Assembly (NCBI GenBank): GCA_046594445.1
Contig: JBKJSM010000070.1
Location: 1-64,000 of the forward strand
DNA from: Gaiellasilicea sp046594445
GTDB lineage: Bacteria; Actinomycetota; Thermoleophilia; Gaiellales; Gaiellaceae
DNA length: 64,000 nucleotides
Direction: 5' to 3'
Below are positions 55,563 through 64,000 of this stretch, piece after piece. The position numbers were made by a program, and so were the translations under genes. Positions within the stretch are counted from its first letter, which is position 1; each line of letters begins with the position of its first letter. A model generated the notes under the pieces. It was not told the DNA's origin and ran no database searches. It saw only the letters and a program-made list of their open reading frames with translations.

Positions 55563-56473
55563 GCCTCCCGCGCGTGTCGTACGTCGTTCCGGCCTATCGG
55601 CCGCGGCCGGACTGGCTACGGCAGGCCGTCGTCTCGATGCTCGCGCAGGGAGGGAGCGAGGCGGAGGTGGTCGTGGTGGACGACGGCTCGCCCGATCCCG
55701 TTGCCGCGCCCGTCCAGGACGAGCGTGTGCAGGTGATCCGCGTTCCGCACGGTGGCGTCTCGCGTGCGCGCGAAGCGGGGGTCGCGGCCTCGACCGCGCC
55801 GCACGTCCGCTTCTTCGACGCGGACGACGTGGTTCCGCCAGGATCGACTGCTCGTCTCCTCGCGCATCTCGGCGGCCGTGAGGACGTGATCGCCTACGGC
55901 GCGTCCTTGAACTGCGACGAGCAGCTCCGGCCGATCTGGGCGATGCGGACGACGATCCAGGGCGATGTGCGGCGCGCGTGCCTCGTCGGGGCGTTCCCGG
56001 TGCGTCCCGGAAGCCTGCTCTATCCACGGGGCGTGCTCGAGCACACCGGCGCCTGGAACCCTCACCTGACGGTGTCGGAGGACTGGGAGTACTTCTTGCG
56101 CGCGCTCGATCACGCGACCGTTCGCGGTGACGGCGCGGTCGTTCATTGGTACCGGCGCCACGGAGCGTCGGCGACCGGAGACGAGGAGGCGGGCCGTCGT
56201 GGTGCGCGAGCCGTGGTCGACGGCTACTTCGAGCGCCACCCCGAGCAGCGCGGAACCTCGCTCGAGCGCCGAGCGCATGCAAGGCTCGACGCCACCGCAG
56301 CGCGCGTTCTGGCGACTCGCGGGCGTTTCCGCGAAGCAGCGGCGTCCGGGCTCGCCGCTCTGCGCGCGGACCCGGTGGCGTTGCTCCAAGAGGCGCTGCA
56401 GACACCGCCGGCGATCGTCGGCCGCGTTCGGCACCGCGTGCGTCCGGCCTCGCCGCTCGAGCCTCCGTGGTGA
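55559..56473 (+). CDS. Glycosyltransferase family 2
   Basis: 304 residues from the ATG at 55559 (ATGA overlap). SYVVPAYRPRPDWLRQAVVS, VVVVDDGSPDPVAA, VRFFDADDVVPPG and TVSEDWEYFLRALDHA define the family. The C-terminal helical region resembles a short TPR-like tail. An upstream in-frame start at 55250 is antecedent to the family N-terminus and rejected. Confidence 0.88.
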   Translation: MSLPRVSYVVPAYRPRPDWLRQAVVSMLAQGGSEAEVVVVDDGSPDPVAAPVQDERVQVIRVPHGGVSRAREAGVAASTAPHVRFFDADDVVPPGSTARLLAHLGGREDVIAYGASLNCDEQLRPIWAMRTTIQGDVRRACLVGAFPVRPGSLLYPRGVLEHTGAWNPHLTVSEDWEYFLRALDHATVRGDGAVVHWYRRHGASATGDEEAGRRGARAVVDGYFERHPEQRGTSLERRAHARLDATAARVLATRGRFREAAASGLAALRADPVALLQEALQTPPAIVGRVRHRVRPASPLEPPW

Positions 56474-57192
56474 GCATGCTCGAGCGGCTCGTCCGGGCCG
56501 GCCCGAGGGCGGCGTTGCGCCGACTCACGACCGTGGTCGGCCTCGGCGACCCCGGAGCGCGCTACGTCGTCCGGCGGGTGCCGGGCGTGAAGCCGCGGAA
56601 GGTCGTCGCGCTCAGCTTCGACGACGGGCCGGCGGAGCACACGCCCGAGATCCTCGACCTGCTGGCTCGCCACCGGGCGCGCGCGACCTTCTTCGTGATC
56701 GGAGAGCACCTCGAGGGCCGCGAGCAGATCGTGCAACGCACAGTCGCCGACGGCCACGAGCTCGGCAACCACCTCTGGAGCCACCCGGTCGCGCAGCAGC
56801 TCTCAGACGACGAGCTCCGCAGCGAGATCGCCCAGACGAACGTCGCGATCGAGGCCGTCGGCGGCCCGGTTCCGACCTTGTTGCGGACGCCGTTCTTCAA
56901 CGACGCCGAGCGCGCGGTGCGCCTCGCGCGCGAGCTTGGCCTCCCCTGGGCCGCACATGGAATCGTCGGCTACGACTGGGAGGAGAGGCAACCTGACCGG
57001 ATCGTGGGCGCGCTGCTGCGCCGGGTGAAGCCCGGCGAGATCATGGTCCTCCACGACGGAGTCGGCCGTGGCTCGTCCGGCCACGACGACAGGACCGTGA
57101 CCGTGCGGGCCGTCGAGCTGCTGCTCCCGGAGCTCGACGCGCGCGGCTACGAGGTTGTGACGGTCTCGGAGCTCCTGGCCGCGTCGCCGTAG
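56470..57192 (+). CDS. Polysaccharide deacetylase (NodB domain)
   Basis: 240 residues from the GTG at 56470 (GTGA overlap). NodB motifs: LSFDDGPAEHTPEI (catalytic and metal Asp), GHELGNHLWSHP (metal His pair), RTPFFNDAERAV and the C-terminal MVLHDGVGR. It removes N- or O-acetyl groups from the polymer or its precursors. No signal peptide is obvious, so it may act on the cytoplasmic side or on lipid-linked sugars. Confidence 0.9.
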   Translation: MSMLERLVRAGPRAALRRLTTVVGLGDPGARYVVRRVPGVKPRKVVALSFDDGPAEHTPEILDLLARHRARATFFVIGEHLEGREQIVQRTVADGHELGNHLWSHPVAQQLSDDELRSEIAQTNVAIEAVGGPVPTLLRTPFFNDAERAVRLARELGLPWAAHGIVGYDWEERQPDRIVGALLRRVKPGEIMVLHDGVGRGSSGHDDRTVTVRAVELLLPELDARGYEVVTVSELLAASP

Positions 57193-57197
57193 GCCCG

Positions 57198-59129
57198 TCA
57201 GCGGGCCTGCCGGAGCGCCGCCGCGATCACCTCGTCGTCGGGATAGAGGCGCGCCGCGCGCTCGAGCGCGACCCGGGCCTCCTGGCGGCGCCCGGCGGAC
57301 AGGAGCGCCTGCCCGAGCAGGAAGTTGATCCGAACTGAGCGCGGCTCCTGCTCGTAGGCCCGCTGGAGCGCGGCGATCGACTGCTCGCGCGTCGGTGCGA
57401 GCGCCGCCTCGATCAGGTACGGCTCCGTCGAGAGCGGGTCCAGCGCCTGGGCGTAGCGAAGGTCGCTGGCGGCGGTGGGTTGGCCCCGGACGAGGGCGCG
57501 GTCGACGTAGCGCGCGGCCAGCCAGACCGGTGCGAAAGCGAGCAGCGCGACCAGCACGCAGGCGCCGGCGGTGGCGAGGCCGGCGCGGCGCGGGAGCCTG
57601 CGCTTGCTCTCGGCGCCGGCGATCCCGACCAGCGTGAAGAACGCGATCCCACAGGCCGGGAACGTCCAGGTCCAGTCCCCCGCCGCATGGACGAGCCAGT
57701 AGCCGGCCGCTCCGATCACAGCGGTTCCGGGAACAGTGCCGCGATTGCGCAGCGCGGGGAGGAGCGCCGCGCCGAGCGCCGTCACGAGGAGCACGAAGCC
57801 CACTAGGCCGGTCTCGGCCAGCACCTCGAGCGGTAGCGAGTGCGTCCGTGCGGGCGTCTCGCCGCTCTTCCCCTCGCGCAGGTACGCGGTCCCGAACGAG
57901 CGCGAGCCGGCGCCCAGGACGGGGTGCGCCTTGAACTCGTTTACCGCGACGCGCCAGAAGTCGTACCGATTCGAGCCCGGGTTGAGGAAGTGCGTCTCGC
58001 CCTCGTCCCGGTCAGGCTCGCGCTTGAACTCGGCCCAGCGATCCGAGAAGAAGCCGCCCGGATCCTCGACCCGGGTGACGAACAGCGCGCCCGCGACGAG
58101 AACAAGCGCAATCGCGCCGGCGCCTGCCGCCACCGGAAGCACGCGCTGCACCCTTCCCGGCAGGTCGAGGCGCCGGTCGACGAGTGCGTAGAGGAGCCCG
58201 ACGGCCAGCGCCGCGAGGCCGGCCAGAAGGACCGTCTCCCCGGCGTGGCGGATCGAGTCCACGTACCCGCTCTCGGACCCGAGCCGCGCGTTGAACGGCG
58301 CCGTGAGCGCGTCGAAGCCGATCGCGACCGGGGTGAGGACGATTGCGAGGGGGACCAGCAGCCGTAGTCGCGAGGGCGATAGTCCGAGCACGAACACGGC
58401 GGAGAAGGCGAGCGCGATCGCGCCGCCGCGGCTTTGCGTCAGCAGGGCCCCCGCCAGCATCGCGCTGGCGAGCCCGAGGCAGAGGGCGCGCAGCGGCAAC
58501 GGCGTCCAGCGCCGCGCACCGAGCACGAGGGCGGGCCAGAAGCCGATCAGCATCGTCGCCGCCTCGGCGTTCACGTACGTGACGGGGAAGTAGAGGCGGC
58601 CGGCGCCGCGATAGGCCTCGATCTGGTTGGAGCCGTACCGGAGCGTCAGCGCCGTCGCGACCGTGAGGACGCCCAGGCCCGCGACCAGCACGCCGAGGGC
58701 GACCATCCGGGATCGCGCTCTCTTGAGCGTGAGCAGCGGCAGGGCGAGCGCAATCGCATAGAGGGCGGTGAGGAGCGCCTCGTCGCGCGCCAGCGCGGGT
58801 ACCGGCGACCAGGCCACGGAGAGCGCCGCCAGCGCGGCGAGCAGGCCGAGCCCGGCGATCGCGACGAGACCCGTCCGAGAGGGGCGTCGCAGGAACCCCG
58901 CCGCCGCCAGGGAGGCGAGCAGGAGCGCCAGCAAGATCGCGTAACCCAGCCAGTGGCGTGCGGCGATGCTGCCATGCTCGCGCCAGGCCAACAAGAGGAC
59001 GGCTGCGACGCCGACCGCCGTCGGGAGCACCTCGACAGCTGTCCGGGCGGCCTTGTTCTCCCCCCATCGCCGCCCTGCGTGCGATGGGGGCGCATCTAAT
59101 TTGTGAGTTTCATCGTTGTGGTTGGGCAC
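57198..59129 (-). CDS. O-antigen ligase-type membrane protein with C-terminal TPR domain
   Basis: 643 residues if started at GTG 59129; a GTG about 30 codons further in is an alternative. About 12-13 membrane helices, a Wzy_C loop (FWRVAVNEFKAHPVLGAGSR, then ARTHSLPLEVLAETGLVGF) and a soluble C-terminal TPR region (RVNFLLGQALLSAGRRQEAR-type repeats). It polymerises or ligates polysaccharide to its acceptor. This is the second such protein in the locus, on the opposite strand from the first. Confidence 0.85.
   Translation of the reverse strand: MPNHNDETHKLDAPPSHAGRRWGENKAARTAVEVLPTAVGVAAVLLLAWREHGSIAARHWLGYAILLALLLASLAAAGFLRRPSRTGLVAIAGLGLLAALAALSVAWSPVPALARDEALLTALYAIALALPLLTLKRARSRMVALGVLVAGLGVLTVATALTLRYGSNQIEAYRGAGRLYFPVTYVNAEAATMLIGFWPALVLGARRWTPLPLRALCLGLASAMLAGALLTQSRGGAIALAFSAVFVLGLSPSRLRLLVPLAIVLTPVAIGFDALTAPFNARLGSESGYVDSIRHAGETVLLAGLAALAVGLLYALVDRRLDLPGRVQRVLPVAAGAGAIALVLVAGALFVTRVEDPGGFFSDRWAEFKREPDRDEGETHFLNPGSNRYDFWRVAVNEFKAHPVLGAGSRSFGTAYLREGKSGETPARTHSLPLEVLAETGLVGFVLLVTALGAALLPALRNRGTVPGTAVIGAAGYWLVHAAGDWTWTFPACGIAFFTLVGIAGAESKRRLPRRAGLATAGACVLVALLAFAPVWLAARYVDRALVRGQPTAASDLRYAQALDPLSTEPYLIEAALAPTREQSIAALQRAYEQEPRSVRINFLLGQALLSAGRRQEARVALERAARLYPDDEVIAAALRQAR
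59061..59090. repeat. Perfect inverted repeat near the ligase start
   Basis: CCCCCATCGC and GCGATGGGGG, 10 bp perfect with a 10-nt spacer. It lies in the first codons, or the leader, of the minus-strand ligase gene. Possible translation control or an operator. Confidence 0.45.
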
Positions 59130-59132
59130 GGG

Positions 59133-59138
59133 TAAACT
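59133..59138 (+). promoter_or_regulatory. -10 box of the LPFTG protein gene
   Basis: TAAACT, followed 8 nt later by a short leader with AAAGGA before the ATG at 59163. It overlaps the start of the divergent ligase gene. Confidence 0.45.
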
Positions 59139-59162
59139 GGGAAACGTGAAAGGACACAAGCA

Positions 59163-59669
59163 ATGCCTCGGACACGAATCATTACGGGCACGATCACTTT
59201 GATGGCGGCAGGTGCGCTCGCGGCGCCCTCCTTCGGGGCAACCCCGAGGGAGATCGCAGCAGACCTCGCTGACGGGCGCCTCGACGGCGCCTACACGCAG
59301 CAGGAGCTGGAGAGCTACCTCAAGGACGCCACCGTCCAGGGCTACCAGCCCCCGGTGACGCCGACGGTCACGCCGACCTCGACGCCGGCGGTCACGCCGA
59401 CCGAGACGCCGGCGGCTCCCGCATCGGGTGTCGCAGGGGTCGCGACGCCTCCGGGCCAGGCTGCGAAGCCGGCCAGCCCTGCGACCACGGCTTCTCAGCC
59501 GGCGGGCGTGGCGGCTGAGCAGAAGACGCTCCAGCAGCCGCTGACGCAGACGGCCGAGGTCAGCTCGCTGCCCTTCACCGGCCTCGACCTGGCACTGCTC
59601 GTCTTCGGCGGCTTCCTGCTCCTCCTGCTGGGCTTCGGCGCGCGGCGCCTGGGCCGGCAGCGGGCGTAG
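59163..59669 (+). CDS. Small LPFTG cell-wall-anchored protein (sortase substrate)
   Basis: 168 residues. Signal peptide (RIITGTITLMAAGALAAPSF), a short helical segment (PREIAADLADGRLDGAYTQQ), a Thr/Pro/Ala-rich stalk with imperfect repeats, then the sorting signal LPFTG followed by a hydrophobic stretch and RRLGRQRA. Sortase would cut between Thr and Gly and attach the protein to peptidoglycan. No sortase is in the window. It lies between the ligase and the initiating sugar transferase, so it may be the anchor or a surface component for the polymer (inference). Confidence 0.85.
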   Translation: MPRTRIITGTITLMAAGALAAPSFGATPREIAADLADGRLDGAYTQQELESYLKDATVQGYQPPVTPTVTPTSTPAVTPTETPAAPASGVAGVATPPGQAAKPASPATTASQPAGVAAEQKTLQQPLTQTAEVSSLPFTGLDLALLVFGGFLLLLLGFGARRLGRQRA

Positions 59670-59697
59670 GCCCGCAGCGACAAACTTGCCCGGCGCA

Positions 59698-61206
59698 ATG
59701 CCCGCGTCCCTGACACCGGTTGCCCCGACAGTGGAGCACCTGCACCCCAGCCTCGCGCTTCGCGCGAGGCTGGGTGCCATCAGCATCTCCTGGGGTCGGG
59801 CGGCCTTCCTGCTCGACCTCGGCATGGTCGCCCTCGCGCTCGCCGCGACCGAGCTCGGTGCCCGGGCCGGCGGCTCCGCGTCTCCCTCCACCCTCGCAAC
59901 GCTCACGTTCATCGCGCTCACCGTCGGCCTCTACCAGGCTCGCGGCCTGTACGCGCCTCGGCTCGTCCCGGACACGCTCGAGGACGCCAAGACCGTCGCG
60001 GTTCAGACGTCATTCGCGGCGATGGTCGCCCTCGCCCTCCTCCTCGTCATCAACCTGGGCGCACCCGAGGACATCGCCGCCGGAGGAGTGATCCGGCTGT
60101 GGGGCTTCACGACCGTTTATGTGATCGCTGGCAGAATCGCGCTCGCGTGGTCGCAGACGCAGGCGCGCCGCTCGGGCGACGCCGTCAGCCCGACGCTGAT
60201 CGTCGGCAGAAGCGACGTCGCGCGCCTCGCCGCCAGGCGCCTCGTCGAGCGCCCCCAGCTCGGGTTGCTGCCCGTCGGCTACGTCGCCCCCGGCGCCGAG
60301 CCGTCCAGGTACGTCGACGACGAGCTGCCCATCCCGGTGGTTGGCTGCACCGCCGACCTCGCCCGGCTCGCCCAGCAGTACGACGTCACCCAGGTGATCG
60401 TCACGGCCTCGGGCGCCTCGGGCGACGAGAGCCTCGTCAGCGTGATCGAGCAGTGCGAGCGGCTCGGCATCGCGGTCGCCTATGTGCCGGCGGTGCACGA
60501 GCGGATCGGCAAGAACCTGCGCGTCGAGCACATCGGCGCGCTGCCGCTGATCACCGCGTTCGCGACCGACCCGAAGGGCTGGCAGTTCACGGTCAAGTAC
60601 ACGATCGACCGGATCGTCGCGACAGTGCTGGTGCTGCTGGCGCTGCCGGTCCTGATCGCCTGCGCGCTCGCCGTGTACTTCTCGATGGGGCGGCCGATCT
60701 TCTTCCGGCAGCCCCGCGTGGGAGTCGACGGCCACGAGTTCGGGATGCTCAAGTTCCGCAGCATGCGCGGCGCGCCGACGTCGGGCGGCGAGGCCGACGC
60801 CGCCTGGATGGCCGCGCAGCTCGGCGGGGCCGAGGCCGCCGCGAACGTGGTCGTTGAGAACCGGCGCACGCCGGTCGGGAACATCCTCCGCCGCACCTCC
60901 CTGGACGAGCTGCCCCAGCTTCTGAACGTCGTGCTCGGGGACATGTCGCTCGTCGGCCCCCGGCCCGAGCGCACGTCGTACGTGCGCGAGTTCGAGGGAT
61001 CGATCGCTCGCTACGGAGAGCGCCATCGCGTCCGGTCGGGGATCACCGGCTGGGCACAGGTGCACGGGCTGCGCGGCAACACCTCTCTGGCGGACCGGGC
61101 CGAGTGGGACAACTGGTACATCGAGAACTTCTCGCTCGGGCTCGACCTGAAGATCGTCGCGCTGACGATCGTCGCGGTGTTCCGGTACGCACGCCAGGGG
61201 GAGTAG
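59698..61206 (+). CDS. Initiating polyprenyl-phosphate sugar-1-phosphate transferase
   Basis: 502 residues from the ATG at 59698; a TTG at 59686 is an alternative. About four N-terminal membrane helices, a CoA-binding-like Rossmann segment (TLIVGRSDVARLAARRL, VTQVIVTASG) and the C-terminal WbaP/CpsE transferase domain: MGRPIFFRQPRVGVDGHEFG, MLKFRSMR, LDELPQLLNVVLGDMSLVGP, RPERTSYVREFE and GITGWAQVHGLRGNTS. It starts repeat-unit synthesis by moving sugar-1-phosphate onto the lipid carrier. Confidence 0.93.
   Translation: MPASLTPVAPTVEHLHPSLALRARLGAISISWGRAAFLLDLGMVALALAATELGARAGGSASPSTLATLTFIALTVGLYQARGLYAPRLVPDTLEDAKTVAVQTSFAAMVALALLLVINLGAPEDIAAGGVIRLWGFTTVYVIAGRIALAWSQTQARRSGDAVSPTLIVGRSDVARLAARRLVERPQLGLLPVGYVAPGAEPSRYVDDELPIPVVGCTADLARLAQQYDVTQVIVTASGASGDESLVSVIEQCERLGIAVAYVPAVHERIGKNLRVEHIGALPLITAFATDPKGWQFTVKYTIDRIVATVLVLLALPVLIACALAVYFSMGRPIFFRQPRVGVDGHEFGMLKFRSMRGAPTSGGEADAAWMAAQLGGAEAAANVVVENRRTPVGNILRRTSLDELPQLLNVVLGDMSLVGPRPERTSYVREFEGSIARYGERHRVRSGITGWAQVHGLRGNTSLADRAEWDNWYIENFSLGLDLKIVALTIVAVFRYARQGE
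59746..59774. repeat. Perfect inverted repeat inside the sugar transferase 5' end
   Basis: CCCAGCCTCGCGC-TTC-GCGCGAGGCTGGG, a 13-bp perfect stem. It is about 50 nt into the coding sequence as annotated. It resembles this genome's terminator hairpins, so it may end the LPFTG-gene transcript or slow the downstream gene. Confidence 0.5.
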
Positions 61207-61241
61207 CCCCGGGGCGGCACGGGTACCCTTGCCTCGTCGGA

Positions 61242-61298
61242 TACGATGAGGGCATACCTTCGACTCGGAGGGTGGGTGAGCCTTCCTCCGGAGCCGAG
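61242..61298 (+). promoter_or_regulatory. clpC promoter and leader hairpin
   Basis: TACGAT (61242-61247) is the likely -10. The leader then contains CTCGG (61264-61268) pairing with CCGAG (61294-61298) and an inner CGGAGG/CCTCCG. The Shine-Dalgarno GGAAGGAGG follows. No CtsR-like heptad was found. Confidence 0.4.
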
Positions 61299-61316
61299 TT
61301 GGAAGGAGGGTCGGGG

Positions 61317-63857
<2,541 letters not shown>

Positions 63858-63862
63858 GTTGG

Positions 63863-63893
63863 AGAGGCCACCGTGAGGCGGCCTCTTTCGTTC
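63863..63893 (+). terminator. Intrinsic terminator of clpC
   Basis: AGAGGCC (63863-63869) pairs with GGCCTCT (63880-63886), followed by TTCGTTC. It begins 5 nt after the clpC stop. Confidence 0.75.
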
Positions 63894-63953
63894 ATGAACG
63901 GAATGGACGCGATCTCGTTGCGCGAGCGTGACATCCTCGTCCGCCACGGCGGC

Positions 63954-63959
63954 TAGCCT
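63954..63959 (+). promoter_or_regulatory. -10 box of leaderless radA
   Basis: TAGCCT, 6 nt before the ATG at 63966. Confidence 0.5.
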
Positions 63960-63965
63960 CGACCA

Positions 63966-64000
63966 ATGGCCAAGGCCGCTGTCAACTTCGCCTGCACCGA
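63966..64000 (+). CDS. radA: Probable RadA (first codons only, cut by window edge)
   Basis: Only 11 codons are present, reading MAKAAVNFACT. This fits the N-terminus of RadA/Sms, where a C4 zinc finger follows directly, and radA often neighbours clpC. Too short for certainty. Confidence 0.5.
   Translation, partial: MAKAAVNFACT

Noticed and set aside
57198..59921. Extending the ligase-type gene to 59921
   Set aside because: The extension runs antisense through the LPFTG gene and the transferase start and is Arg/Gly-rich shadow sequence.
63894..63956. 20-codon ORF between clpC terminator and radA
   Set aside because: No Shine-Dalgarno and it ends inside the radA -10 box; probably chance.

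Overview
The window is about 64 kb of very GC-rich, gene-dense chromosome with many GTG/TTG starts and 1-4 nt stop/start overlaps. It reads as an actinobacterium. A DUF2469 protein, Ku, tandem DUF4383 proteins, ZAS-type anti-sigma logic, VanW and L,D-transpeptidase cell-wall proteins and many leaderless genes fit a deep-branching, soil-type lineage such as Thermoleophilia (Gaiella/Solirubrobacter-like). That placement is an inference, not a database result. No phage, insertion sequence, CRISPR array or rRNA was seen; one tRNA gene (Pro, CGG) is present.

Layout. 1-8.2 kb: acyl-CoA ligase (cut by the left edge), Ku, an alpha/beta hydrolase, a Nif3-like protein, tRNA-Pro, DoxX, a HAD hydrolase, a lysyl-oxidase-like secreted protein, a class III CoA-transferase and a TetR regulator. 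8.2-12.2 kb: two YeeE/YedE sulfur-transport proteins, a DsrE-like protein and an ArsM-type methyltransferase on the minus strand, divergent from an ECF sigma factor, its zinc-finger anti-sigma factor and a second ArsM-type methyltransferase. Both methyltransferases carry an in-frame TGA at the same conserved Cys position, followed by a hairpin, and both continue as homologous protein. They are very probably selenoproteins, and this is the most interesting locus here. 12.2-20 kb: glutaryl-CoA dehydrogenase, a GH3 enzyme, two peptidoglycan amidases (one broken by frameshifts) and a beta-oxidation operon (two acyl-CoA dehydrogenases and an SDR) behind a strong promoter with a TetR-type palindrome. 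20-33 kb: VanW, thioesterase, DUF2339/DUF3999, L,D-transpeptidase, diacylglycerol-kinase-like protein, purine nucleoside phosphorylase, GNAT, histidine phosphatase and the tilS-hpt-ftsH cluster. 33-42.4 kb: a MoxR/DUF58/DUF4129 operon, folP-folB-folK, DUF2469, coaX, two DUF4383 proteins and dus. 42.4-44.3 kb: greA and lysS.

44.3-61.2 kb is an exopolysaccharide locus: Wzz-like protein, CpsB/PHP phosphatase, Wzx flippase, Wzc/CpsD tyrosine kinase, two Wzy/O-antigen-ligase-type proteins, four GT2 glycosyltransferases, a polysaccharide deacetylase, a PslG-like glycoside hydrolase, an LPFTG cell-wall-anchored protein and the initiating polyprenyl-phosphate sugar transferase. The right end carries clpC and the first codons of radA.

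Expression signals are visible in sequence. At least nine genes have a TANNNT-like -10 box exactly 6 nt before the start codon, and others have it 7-9 nt before, which indicates widespread leaderless transcription. Terminator-like hairpins lie in the greA and ftsH leaders and after clpC.
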